Shown: positions 7,606-15,849 of the stretch, piece by piece | How the letters are laid out: each line of letters opens with the position of its first letter | How positions within the stretch are numbered: the first letter of the stretch is position 1 | NCBI GenBank assembly: GCA_027307235.1 | Contig: DAHUXH010000013.1 | Location: forward strand, 186,001-250,000 | Direction: 5' to 3' | Source: Vulcanimicrobiota bacterium | Lineage (GTDB): Bacteria > Vulcanimicrobiota > Vulcanimicrobiia > Vulcanimicrobiales > Vulcanimicrobiaceae | DNA length: 64,000 nt | Position numbers and translations under genes: made by a program | Notes under the pieces: generated by a model | Database searches by the model: none | What the model was told of the DNA's origin: nothing | Seen by the model: the letters and a program-made list of their open reading frames with translations, nothing else

Positions 7606-9294
7606 TTGGATCGCATCGCACAACAGTGGAGCGACCTGGCCGGCCGGCTGCAGACCTTCTGGCGGAACCAGAACCGGCAAACCCGCATGCTGGCCATCAC
7701 GGGTGGGATCATCGTGCTCGGCATCGTCGCCGGACTGACGATGCTCTACAGCCGCGGCCCCGCCTACGACACACTCTTTTCAAACCTTTCGGCTGACGAC
7801 GCGGCTGCGGTCACTCAGCACCTCAAGGACGACAAGATTCCCTACCATCTTTCGGCCGACGGAAAGACCGTCTATGTTCCCGCCGACAGCGTCAGCGACG
7901 AGCGCGTCGCGATCGCCGGCACCGGGGTCATCAAGAGCGGCGGCGCCGGCTGGGAACTCTTCGATCGCACCAATTTCGGCATGACCGCGTTCGAGGAGAA
8001 GATCGACAAGACGCGCGCCGTCGAAGGCGAGCTGCAGCGAACGATCGACGGTCTCGAGCCGATTCAGGCCTCGCGCGTCCAAATCGCGGCGCCGGATCAA
8101 ACGCTGTACACGAGCACGCAGGCGCCGACGACCGCCTCCGTCGCGATCACGACCAAGCCGGGGCAGTCGCTTGACGCGCAGCAAGTTCGTGGTATCACCA
8201 TGCTCGTCGCCAACGCCGTCGACGGCCTCAAGCCCGCCGACGTGACCATCGTCAATCAAAACGGTCAGATTCTCTTGCCTGCGGGCGGCGCCATCGGCGC
8301 ACTCGGCGACGGTTCGGCCAACGGTGTCGACGCGTTGAAGATGACGCAGGAGCAACTGCTCGCCAAGCAACGCTACGAGTCCGACCTTCAGCAGCAGATC
8401 CAGTCGATGCTCGACTCGACGCTCGGCAAAGGCCGCGCGGTCGCGCGCGTCTCCACCGACATGAACTTCGACGCCAACTCGTCGGAGAGCAAGACGTACG
8501 CACCGCAAGGGACGATCCTCTCACAGCAGAGTCAGCGCGAATCGTACAACGGAACGCAGCCGCCGCGACAAGCCGCGATCGGCGTGCCCGGCACGACCAG
8601 CAACATCGGAACCTATCAAGCGATCCAGCAGCCGCAGCAGAACGGCCGCTACAACAGTTCGAAGGTTACGACCAACTACAACATCTCCGAGGTGAACGCC
8701 AAACACATCGACGCACCCGGCAAGGTGACGCGCACCAGTGTTTCCGTTCTCGTCGACTCCAATCCGATCGTGCCGCAGAGCGCGACCGGCGCCGTTGCCG
8801 GCACGGCGGCCGCGTATCAGGTCACGCAAGCCAACGTCGTGCAGATTCGCAACGCGGTCGTCGCGGCGGCCGGTTTGAACCTCGCGAGCGGCGACCAGGT
8901 TTCGGTCGAGCCGATTCCGTTCAATCCGGCGGTCGAGGCGCAGAACGCGCCGCCGTCGGCGGTCACCGGTACGGTGCTCGGTATTCCGCTCTGGGTGCTG
9001 CTTGCGCTCGGCGGCGTCGGAGCGCTTGCGCTGATCGGCTTGCTCGCGACGCGTTCACGCCGCAGCTCGTCGTTCCACCCGTCGATGGAACTGCCGTCGT
9101 TCGACTCGTCGCTGACCGAAGAGTTGCCGCCGTTTGAAGAGCATCCCATGCTGGACGGCTCGCCGACGCTGGCCGCACCGGTGCGCTCAGCTGCCGACCT
9201 GACGCGCGAGCAGATGATCGAGTACGTGACCACGGTTGCTCAAGAGAGTCCCGAATCCATCGCCAAACTGCTGAAGCTCTGGCTGGCCGAATGA
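7606..9294 (+). CDS. fliF: Flagellar MS-ring protein FliF
   Basis: Inner-membrane ring on which the flagellar basal body is built. 562 residues, the usual size. Transmembrane helices at about residues 27-48 (MLAITGGIIVLGIVAGLTML) and 460-485 (PLWVLLALGGVGALALIGLL) flank the YscJ/FliF and FliF_C periplasmic domains; GGAGWELFDRTNFGMTAFEEK and QLQRTIDGL-type ring motifs are visible. The C-terminal tail (EYVTTVAQESPESIAKLLKLWL) is the FliG-binding peptide. The TTG start (7606) is weak; see the small ORF before it. First gene of the flagellar run; fliE and flgB/C are not upstream. Confidence 0.96.
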   Translation: MDRIAQQWSDLAGRLQTFWRNQNRQTRMLAITGGIIVLGIVAGLTMLYSRGPAYDTLFSNLSADDAAAVTQHLKDDKIPYHLSADGKTVYVPADSVSDERVAIAGTGVIKSGGAGWELFDRTNFGMTAFEEKIDKTRAVEGELQRTIDGLEPIQASRVQIAAPDQTLYTSTQAPTTASVAITTKPGQSLDAQQVRGITMLVANAVDGLKPADVTIVNQNGQILLPAGGAIGALGDGSANGVDALKMTQEQLLAKQRYESDLQQQIQSMLDSTLGKGRAVARVSTDMNFDANSSESKTYAPQGTILSQQSQRESYNGTQPPRQAAIGVPGTTSNIGTYQAIQQPQQNGRYNSSKVTTNYNISEVNAKHIDAPGKVTRTSVSVLVDSNPIVPQSATGAVAGTAAAYQVTQANVVQIRNAVVAAAGLNLASGDQVSVEPIPFNPAVEAQNAPPSAVTGTVLGIPLWVLLALGGVGALALIGLLATRSRRSSSFHPSMELPSFDSSLTEELPPFEEHPMLDGSPTLAAPVRSAADLTREQMIEYVTTVAQESPESIAKLLKLWLAE

Positions 9295-9319
9295 TGCAGC
9301 TGATGACGGAGACGCGTTA

Positions 9320-10393
9320 ATGCTCGACTCGCCCATCGTCAACTTCTCGGGCTCGGAACAACCGCTCGCGCAACCGGCGTTTCCGACGCCTGAGGTCGAT
9401 ATCTCGGGTCCGGAAAAAGCCGCGATCTTGATCATCACCCTCGGGCTCGAACTCTCGGCAAACGTCTTCAAGTTCTTGCGGCAAGATGAAGTCGAGCGCA
9501 TCGTGCTGGAAGTCGCGAAGCTGCCGACCGTCTCGCTTGAAAAGCGTGACGCGGTCATCCAAGAAGCCTATCAGCGCGCCATCGCGCTGAAGTACATCAA
9601 CGAAGGCGGCATCGAGTACGCCAAGGAGATCCTGGAGCGCGCATTCGGCTCGGGGCAAGCCGACGATCTGACGAGCCGGCTGTTCTCCGCGCTCAAGCAC
9701 GGCAATCCGCTCGAACTCATCAAGAACACCGAACCCGCGCAACTGCTGCAGTTCGTGCAGGACGAGCATCCGCAGACGATCGCGCTCATCCTGGTCTATA
9801 TGAACCCCGAGCAGGCCGGTGCGGTGATCTCGGCCTTGCCGCCGGAACTGCAGTCCGACGTCGCCATGCGCATCGCGATCTTGCAGAAGACCGCACCCGA
9901 AGTGCTCGAACAACTCGACGAACTGCTCGGCCGCCGACTGCTTGTCAGCGGCGCGGACTTCGCGAAGGCCGGCGGCGTGCAATCGCTCGCGAACGTCATG
10001 AACTTCGTCGATCGGGAGACCGAGAAGAACATTCTCGACGGCCTCTCCAAGCGCGACCCGGACCTCGCAACCGAGGTCAAGAACCTGCTCTTCGTCTTCG
10101 AAGACATCGCCAACCTCGACGACCGTTCGATCCAGCGCATCCTCAAGGAAGTCGACGGCAAGGACCTCGCCTTCGCACTCAAAGGCGCCGAAGAAGACAT
10201 GCTCAACCGCATCTACCGGAACATGTCATCGCGTGCCTCGACGTTGCTGCGCGAAGAGATCGAACTCCTCGGCCCGGTGCGGATGCGCGAAGTCAGCAAG
10301 TCGCAACAGGCGATCGTCGATGTCATTCGCACGCTGGAAGAAAACGGGCAAATCATCATCGCGCGCGGCGCCAAAGACGAACGACTCGTCTAG
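9320..10393 (+). CDS. fliG: Flagellar motor switch protein FliG
   Basis: C-ring component that joins FliF to the switch and interacts with MotA. 357 residues. Motifs: GPEKAAILIITLGLELSANVF at the start of the N domain, EHPQTIALIL (EHPQ motif of the middle domain) and the C-terminal region LLFVFEDIANLDDRSIQRILKE with charged residues for torque. It starts 25 bp after fliF; an N-terminal extension of about 30 residues precedes the conserved part. Confidence 0.96.
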   Translation: MLDSPIVNFSGSEQPLAQPAFPTPEVDISGPEKAAILIITLGLELSANVFKFLRQDEVERIVLEVAKLPTVSLEKRDAVIQEAYQRAIALKYINEGGIEYAKEILERAFGSGQADDLTSRLFSALKHGNPLELIKNTEPAQLLQFVQDEHPQTIALILVYMNPEQAGAVISALPPELQSDVAMRIAILQKTAPEVLEQLDELLGRRLLVSGADFAKAGGVQSLANVMNFVDRETEKNILDGLSKRDPDLATEVKNLLFVFEDIANLDDRSIQRILKEVDGKDLAFALKGAEEDMLNRIYRNMSSRASTLLREEIELLGPVRMREVSKSQQAIVDVIRTLEENGQIIIARGAKDERLV

Positions 10394-10399
10394 CGATTC

Positions 10400-11260
10400 A
10401 TGGGCCGCATCGTAAAGAGCGCGCGAGTCGCGAGCGACACGTATCGCGTCGCGGTTCCGCGCATCGAACCACCCCAGCCGCCGCATCATGGTGCGGCGGC
10501 CGACAGTTCGTCGCCTGATGCGCAGGACGTCGCTTCGTTTTCGGATTCGCAGCCGTTCGAGCAGCCTCCGGCCGCCATCGACTGGGCTGCCTTGCACAGT
10601 GCGGCATCCGAACTCATCGAACGTACCGGCATCGAGGCCGAGATGTTGATTCGTGACGCTGAGGCTCGGGCGCTCGATCTGATCTCCGCCGCGCACGGCG
10701 GCGCGGCGGAGGTGACGCAGGCCGCCCGAGCCGACGGCATCGAAGCCGGACGGATCGAAGGACGCGAGCAGATCGACGCGGAGATGGCGGAGATGATCGC
10801 CACCTTGCGCGAATTGGTCGAAAGCGCTCGCGATCAGCGTCGCACGTTCATCGAAGGCGCCGAACCCGAGATTCTCAAACTTGCCGTCGACATCGCCGAA
10901 CGCATTCTTCATCGTGAGGTTGCCCTCGACGAGAATGCCGTCGTAGAGATCGCGCGCAACGCGCTCACACGGGTGATAACCCGCGAACGGATCACGGTGC
11001 GCGTCAATCCGGCTGATGCGGCGGCGCTGCGCCGGCATCGTGAAGCGCTGCTGACCGACGGCGACGCGGATCACGCGCGCATCGTCGAGGATCAGCGCGT
11101 GGATCGCGGCGGCGTCGTCATCGAGACCGACGCGGGCACGGTCGATGCGAAGATAGCGACGCAACTGCGCGAAGCCCGCCGCCTCTTGCACGTCGAAGAC
11201 GAGAGCGTCGGACCGGCCGAGCAGCCGTCGGTCTTGCGCGCGCCGGCGCAAGCCGGATAG
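10400..11260 (+). CDS. fliH: Flagellar assembly protein FliH
   Basis: Peripheral stator of the export ATPase: it binds FliI and delivers it to the gate. 286 residues with a poorly conserved Pro/Ala-rich first 60 residues, a helical middle with GIEAGRIEGREQIDAEMAEM (GxxxG-like repeat of FliH) and the V-ATPase E-subunit-like C-domain (ILKLAVDIAERILHREVALDE, and RGGVVIETDAGTVDAKI). It lies between fliG and fliI with 6- and 8-bp gaps. Confidence 0.88.
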   Translation: MGRIVKSARVASDTYRVAVPRIEPPQPPHHGAAADSSSPDAQDVASFSDSQPFEQPPAAIDWAALHSAASELIERTGIEAEMLIRDAEARALDLISAAHGGAAEVTQAARADGIEAGRIEGREQIDAEMAEMIATLRELVESARDQRRTFIEGAEPEILKLAVDIAERILHREVALDENAVVEIARNALTRVITRERITVRVNPADAAALRRHREALLTDGDADHARIVEDQRVDRGGVVIETDAGTVDAKIATQLREARRLLHVEDESVGPAEQPSVLRAPAQAG

Positions 11261-11268
11261 CGGGAAGC

Positions 11269-12585
11269 GTGAGTATCACGCCGTTTTCCGCCGAACCGTA
11301 CCGGTCGCTGCTGCGCGATGCCGATCTCATGCGCCAGTACGGCAAGGTGCGTCAAGTCATCGGGGTCGTGATCGAAAGCAACGGTCCGAACATGGCGATC
11401 GGCGAGACCTGCACCATCTCGTATAAGCGCACCGCCGAACCGGTGCTCGCCGAAGTCGTGGGCTTCCGTGACAGCAAGGTGCTGATCATGCCGCTCGGCG
11501 AGTTGATGGGCATCGGCGCGGGCAGCGACGTAATGTCGCTGGGAAAACCGCTGGAGATCGGTGTCTCCGAACATCTCCTCGGGCGTGTCCTCGATGGACT
11601 CGGGCGCCCGATCGACGGACGTCCGCTCGCCATGCCCGAACGCGACGCGGTCGTCACCGCGGCGCCGCCGGCCGCGCTCTCACGCCGTCGCGTGACCGAA
11701 CCGCTCGCGCTCGGCATTCGCTCGATCGACGGCTTGCTCACCTGCGGCCGTGGGCAACGCGTCGGCATCTTCGCCGGCAGCGGTGTCGGGAAATCGACGA
11801 TTCTCGGCATGATCGCGCGCAACACGGCAGCCGACGTCAATGTCATCGCGCTCGTCGGCGAGCGCGGTAAAGAAGTGCGCGACTTCATCGAGCGCGACCT
11901 TGGCGTCGAAGGCTTGCGGCGCAGCGTGGTCATCGTGTCGACCAGCGATCAACCGGCGCTCGTGCGGATCAAGGCGGCGTTCGTGGCGATGACGGTCGCC
12001 GAGTACTTTCGCGATCAAGGACTCGACGTGATGTTCATGATGGACAGCGTCACGCGCTTTGCGATGGCACAGCGCGAAGTGGGACTCGCGATCGGCGAGC
12101 CGACGACGACACGCGGATATACGCCCTCGGTGTTCGCCGCGCTGCCGCGTCTGCTGGAGCGCGCGGGCACATCCGAGCGGGGAACGATCACCGGCCTGTT
12201 CTCGGTTCTCGTCGAAGGCGACGACCAGAACGAGCCGGTCGCCGACGCGGTGCGCTCGATCCTCGACGGACATATCGTGCTCTCGCGCCGCTTGGCCTCG
12301 GGTAATCACTACCCGGCGATCGACGTGCTGCAAAGCGTGAGCCGCGTCATGCCCGATGTCGTCGACGTCAATCACTTCTCGGCCGCCTCCGCCGTGCGCG
12401 ACGTGCTCGCAACCTATCGCGAGGCCGAAGACCTGATCAACATCGGCGCCTACGTTCCGGGCAGCAATCCGCGCGTCGATCTGGCGCTCTCGAAGATGGA
12501 AGCGATCCGCCACTTTCTGCGTCAGGGCATCTACGAGACCACCTCGTACGAGCAGGCGATCGCGTCACTGCTCTCGGTTGCGTGA
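11269..12585 (+). CDS. fliI: Flagellum-specific ATPase FliI
   Basis: Hexameric ATPase of the flagellar type III export apparatus, an F1-beta homologue. 438 residues with a GTG start. Walker A GIFAGSGVGKST is at about residues 165-176, Walker B is VMFMMDSVTRFAMAQRE, and GERGKEVRDFIE and YPAIDVLQSVSRVM are the flagellar/F1 signatures. The FliJ stalk gene overlaps its stop codon. Confidence 0.97.
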   Translation: MSITPFSAEPYRSLLRDADLMRQYGKVRQVIGVVIESNGPNMAIGETCTISYKRTAEPVLAEVVGFRDSKVLIMPLGELMGIGAGSDVMSLGKPLEIGVSEHLLGRVLDGLGRPIDGRPLAMPERDAVVTAAPPAALSRRRVTEPLALGIRSIDGLLTCGRGQRVGIFAGSGVGKSTILGMIARNTAADVNVIALVGERGKEVRDFIERDLGVEGLRRSVVIVSTSDQPALVRIKAAFVAMTVAEYFRDQGLDVMFMMDSVTRFAMAQREVGLAIGEPTTTRGYTPSVFAALPRLLERAGTSERGTITGLFSVLVEGDDQNEPVADAVRSILDGHIVLSRRLASGNHYPAIDVLQSVSRVMPDVVDVNHFSAASAVRDVLATYREAEDLINIGAYVPGSNPRVDLALSKMEAIRHFLRQGIYETTSYEQAIASLLSVA

Positions 12586-13046
12586 TGAAGAAATTTCATT
12601 TTGCGCTCGAGCCGGTCTTGCGCCATCGCCAACGGGTCGAAGACGATCGCGCACAGCAGCTTGCGCAACGCATGCGCCAACTCGAAGATGCGGAAGGCGA
12701 TCTGCGCCGTCTCGATCAGGAGTTCGGCGAATGCGCGGGAGCGCTGCGGGCCAATCACCGCTCCTTCGAGACCGAGGAACTGCGCCACTACTGCGCGCAC
12801 CTCGAGTATCTCGACCGCGCGATCACCGCGCAGATTCGTGTCGTCGCCGAGCGGCGCGTCGCCGTCGACCGGGCGCGCCAGACCCTTATTTCGGCGGCCA
12901 AAGACCGCAAAGTCGTCGATGCCCTTCGCGAACGCCGTCATGGCGAGTACGTCGCCGAGGAACTGCGCACCGAGCAGAACGAACTCGACGATGGGAATTC
13001 CCGGCGGTACGTGCCGGTACAGCCAGCTTCGGGAGGAACACCGTGA
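12585..13046 (+). CDS. fliJ: Flagellar export protein FliJ
   Basis: Coiled-coil stalk of the FliI ring, about 153 residues. It opens MKKFHFALEPVLRHRQRVEDD, the FliJ start pattern, and is almost all charged helix (heptads rich in Arg, Glu, Leu). ATG 12585 overlaps the fliI stop by one base (TGATG); a GTG at 12582 is equally close. Position after fliI fixes the identity where sequence alone would only say coiled coil. Confidence 0.88.
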   Translation: MKKFHFALEPVLRHRQRVEDDRAQQLAQRMRQLEDAEGDLRRLDQEFGECAGALRANHRSFETEELRHYCAHLEYLDRAITAQIRVVAERRVAVDRARQTLISAAKDRKVVDALRERRHGEYVAEELRTEQNELDDGNSRRYVPVQPASGGTP

Positions 13047-13708
13047 TCGTCACCCGTCGCCGCCGCAAGCGCATCCCTTGGCGGCGTTTCCTCTTCCCGC
13101 TCGTCGCGATCGCTCTGGTCGTGTTCGCGTTCGTTTGGCCGCCGTCGCAGCGCGTCATTCTCGCAGGTCCGCTCGCTCCGGTCTGGCACGGCGCGGCTAA
13201 CACCTACGCGGTCGCCGCGCGCCCGTTCAACTTCGCGGCGCAGAATCAAGTCATCACCGATCGCGCGCATGAGATCACCGTGCTGCAAAAGCAGGTCGCC
13301 GATCAGCAGTCGCAACTCGCCGACAAGGATCGGAAGATCTCGCAGATGCAGACGCAGATCGATCAGGGCGCGCAGCAAGCCGCCGCAGGTCGCTCCGGCT
13401 CCGCGCGGCCCGCCGCCGCTCCCAGCGGTGCGCCGAATGCAGCCGCCGTGCCGAATGCGAGCGGCCCGAGCGCCGCGCCGGCGGGCGATCTCTCGGCCAA
13501 CGCGAGCGCCGACATGCGCCGCACTGCGCAGTACTGGAGCTCGATGGACCCGGAGAACGCGGCGAAGGTGATCGCGCGTCTGCCGGTCAATTACGTCGCC
13601 CGCATTTTCTCTCTGATGTCCGCGGATTCGGTCGGCGCGATTCTCGATGCCTTGCCGCCGGCGCTCGCGGCGCAGATCACACAGGAGCATCCCGAGTTTC
13701 GACGTTAG
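13043..13708 (+). CDS. MgtE_N-domain flagellar protein (MotE/YlxF-like)
   Basis: 221 residues from a GTG with a good ribosome site (GGGAGGAA), overlapping the fliJ stop. A basic N-terminus and one membrane helix (FLFPLVAIALVVFAFVWPP) are followed by a periplasmic coiled coil (about 65-115), an Ala/Pro linker and a C-terminal MgtE_N-like domain (YWSSMDPENAAKVIARLP, then AILDALPPALAAQI). The same layout occurs in MotE of rhizobia, a MotC chaperone, and in YlxF next to fliJ in Firmicutes. A stator- or rod-related role is likely by context. Confidence 0.75.
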   Translation: MIVTRRRRKRIPWRRFLFPLVAIALVVFAFVWPPSQRVILAGPLAPVWHGAANTYAVAARPFNFAAQNQVITDRAHEITVLQKQVADQQSQLADKDRKISQMQTQIDQGAQQAAAGRSGSARPAAAPSGAPNAAAVPNASGPSAAPAGDLSANASADMRRTAQYWSSMDPENAAKVIARLPVNYVARIFSLMSADSVGAILDALPPALAAQITQEHPEFRR

Positions 13709-13737
13709 CTTCTGAAGGCGTCGCGATCGCGCGCGAC

Positions 13738-15048
13738 GTGTCATCCGACGTCTTCACTCCCATCGGCGCCTATCTCGCGCTCGGCACGCCGGGCGCGTCG
13801 TGCTTGCTCGAGAGCGTTGACCACAACGGGCGCATCTCTCGCTATTCGTTCGTGGGCATCGACTACGCCGCGCAAGCGTCCTTCGACGTCGCACCCGATC
13901 TGCTCGATCGGATGCGTGCGTTCGTGAGCGAGCACCGGCCGTCGGGTCCGGCCGCCCCGCTCGGCGGCGCGCTGGTCGCCTTCGCCTACGACGCGGCGCG
14001 AGCGTTCGCACCGTTGTCGTCGCGCCCCGCCCAAGTCCCGCGAATGCCGGCAGCGTATGCGGCGATTCCGACGACCTGGTTGATCTTCGATCACTTTACC
14101 GATCGTCTCACGATTTGGTGCGCGCGTGCCGGCGAGCACGAGGCGCACCAGGCGATCGACGCGTGCATCGATCGTTTGCTGCGTGCCCAACCGGCGATCG
14201 CGCAGCCGGTTCGCGGCACGATGCCGGTCGAGTGCAGCCTCGATCACGATGCGTTTCTCGCGCTGGCTGCCCGTGCGAAGCAACGTATTTTCGACGGCGA
14301 CATCTATCAAATTCAGCTCGGCATTCGCTTTGCGTGCGCGTTGCACGGGGCACCGCTCGACCTCTATCGCGCTTTGCGCTCGCGCAACCCCTCGCCCTAC
14401 ATGTTCTTCGTCGACGCGCCGTTCGGTGCGGTGCTGGGGGCATCGCCCGAATTTCTCGTGCGCTTCGAGCGCGGCACCGCACGCATCCGGCCGCTCGCGG
14501 GAACGCGTCCGCGGGGAGCCGACCTCGCCGAGGACGCACGCATCGGAGCCGAGTTGCTCGCCGATCAAAAAGAGCGCGCCGAGCATGTGATGCTCGTCGA
14601 TTTGGCGCGCAACGATCTGGGAGCGGTGAGCGAATATGCGAGCGTCACCGTCGAAGAACTGATGCGCCTGGAACGCTATAGCCACGTCATGCATATCGTC
14701 TCGGAGGTCAGCGGTCGCGTTCGTTCCCAGCATGACGCGCTCGACGTTTTCGCCGCGTCATTCCCAGCCGGCACGGTCACGGGAGCGCCGAAAGTGCGTT
14801 CGATGCAGCTCATCGACGAGATGGAACCGACGACGCGCGGTTTCTACGCCGGAAGCGTCGGGCGTTGGTCGTACGGCGGCGATTTCGATTCGTGCATCTC
14901 GCTGCGCGGCGTGCACGTGCATGACGGCCGCGCGTACTGGCAAGCATCGGCCGGTATCGTCGCGGACAGCGATCCGGAATCGGAGTATCGCGAGGTGTTG
15001 CACAAGACCGGCATCGTTCGCAGCGTCTTGGGAGTCGATGTGCCGTGA
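13738..15048 (+). CDS. trpE: Anthranilate synthase component I (TrpE; PabB less likely)
   Basis: Chorismate-utilising enzyme of 436 residues, GTG start. Motifs: GDIYQIQLGIRF, SPSPYMFF-like NPSPYMFFVD, GASPEFLVRF, PLAGTRPRG, DLARNDLGAV and FPAGTVTGAPKVRSMQLIDE. The alanine in PLAGT is the residue seen in TrpE, whereas PabB has lysine (PIKGT), so anthranilate synthase is favoured. The N-terminus is short compared with classical TrpE, with little of the feedback (tryptophan-binding) region. It and trpG interrupt the flagellar run between the MgtE_N gene and fliK. Confidence 0.85.
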   Translation: MSSDVFTPIGAYLALGTPGASCLLESVDHNGRISRYSFVGIDYAAQASFDVAPDLLDRMRAFVSEHRPSGPAAPLGGALVAFAYDAARAFAPLSSRPAQVPRMPAAYAAIPTTWLIFDHFTDRLTIWCARAGEHEAHQAIDACIDRLLRAQPAIAQPVRGTMPVECSLDHDAFLALAARAKQRIFDGDIYQIQLGIRFACALHGAPLDLYRALRSRNPSPYMFFVDAPFGAVLGASPEFLVRFERGTARIRPLAGTRPRGADLAEDARIGAELLADQKERAEHVMLVDLARNDLGAVSEYASVTVEELMRLERYSHVMHIVSEVSGRVRSQHDALDVFAASFPAGTVTGAPKVRSMQLIDEMEPTTRGFYAGSVGRWSYGGDFDSCISLRGVHVHDGRAYWQASAGIVADSDPESEYREVLHKTGIVRSVLGVDVP

Positions 15049-15641
15049 AGATGCTCTTCGTCGACAACTACGACTCGTTCGCCTACAACATCGTGCATTT
15101 GATCGTGTCGGCCGGTGCATCGATCGATCTGGTGCGCGCCGACGACGAGCATCTCACGGCGCGTTCGCTCGACGGCTACGATGCACTGGTGGTCGGCCCA
15201 GGTCCCGGCAATCCGTCGGAGATTCCGCGCGCGCTCACGGTTTTGCGCGAAGCCTTCGCGCGCCGCACGCCCGTCTTTGGAGTTTGCCTGGGATTACAGG
15301 CGATCGGTGAAGCGCTCGGCGCGCGCGTCATTCACGCACCGCGTCAGATGCATGGGAAAATCTCGCCCATTCGGCATGATGCAACCGGTCTGTTCGCCGG
15401 CCTCCCGTCGCCGTTCAATGCGACGCGCTACCACTCGCTCTGCGTCGAGGAGGCGAGTCTGCCGCCCGAACTGCGTGTCATCGGCCGCAGCGACGACGGC
15501 GTCGTGCAGGGCATCGCGCATCGCGACCTGCCAGTCGCTGCCGTCCAATTCCACCCCGAATCCATCCTCAGCGAACACGGCCTCCAGATCGTCCAAAACT
15601 TCCTACACCTAGCCCGCCCAGCTACGCACAGTCCAACCTGA
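15045..15641 (+). CDS. trpG: Anthranilate synthase glutamine amidotransferase component (TrpG/PabA)
   Basis: Class I glutamine amidotransferase that supplies ammonia to TrpE. 198 residues; GTG start overlapping the trpE stop. It opens MLFVDNYDSFAYN, has the oxyanion strip VVGPGPGNP, nucleophile C81 in FGVCLGLQ, and catalytic His/Glu in VQFHPESILSEHG. PabA and TrpG cannot be separated by sequence and the protein may serve both pathways. Repeat copy B starts 17 bp downstream. Confidence 0.92.
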   Translation: MKMLFVDNYDSFAYNIVHLIVSAGASIDLVRADDEHLTARSLDGYDALVVGPGPGNPSEIPRALTVLREAFARRTPVFGVCLGLQAIGEALGARVIHAPRQMHGKISPIRHDATGLFAGLPSPFNATRYHSLCVEEASLPPELRVIGRSDDGVVQGIAHRDLPVAAVQFHPESILSEHGLQIVQNFLHLARPATHSPT

Positions 15642-15658
15642 AACCATTCGGAGCACGA

Positions 15659-15762
15659 GGGAAAGGCCTGATTCTCGTCAGGCCGAGGCGCGGTGGGGCG
15701 ACGTGTACTACGGTACACGAGCCCCTCCGCAACGAAGGCCTGGCGACAATCAGGACTTTCCC
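15659..15762 (+). repeat. Intergenic palindromic element, copy B (UNCG hairpin family)
   Basis: 104-bp imperfect palindrome after trpG, opposite in orientation to copy A: the plus strand carries the apex GTGTAC-TACG-GTACAC, a C(UACG)G tetraloop. Outer arms GGGAAAGGCCTGATT and complement differ from copy A, and the inner stem is GCGGTGGGGC/GCCCCTCCGC (one mismatch) instead of GCGGAGAGCC/GGCTCTCCGC, so several changes are compensated. The internal loops GAGGC and AACGAA are unchanged. The putative -35 of the fliK promoter begins at the next base. Confidence 0.9.
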
Positions 15763-15790
15763 TAACTTTGGGCGAGGTGGTGGCCGATGA
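15763..15790 (+). promoter_or_regulatory. Putative sigma-28 (FliA-type) promoter for fliK operon
   Basis: TAACTTTG at 15763-15770, a 12-base spacer and GCCGATGA at 15783-15790; the -10 matches the flagellar consensus GCCGATAA in 7 of 8 positions. It lies 60 bp before the fliK start and directly after repeat copy B. The same TAA-rich -35, 12-base spacer and CCGA -10 recur before motA and cheY, which strengthens the call. The usual spacer for this consensus is 11. Confidence 0.45.
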
Positions 15791-15849
15791 TCCTTGGGTA
15801 GGGCATCGTATGCCCTGTTCACTCATGGAAGGGAGGTGAGAAGAAAACA

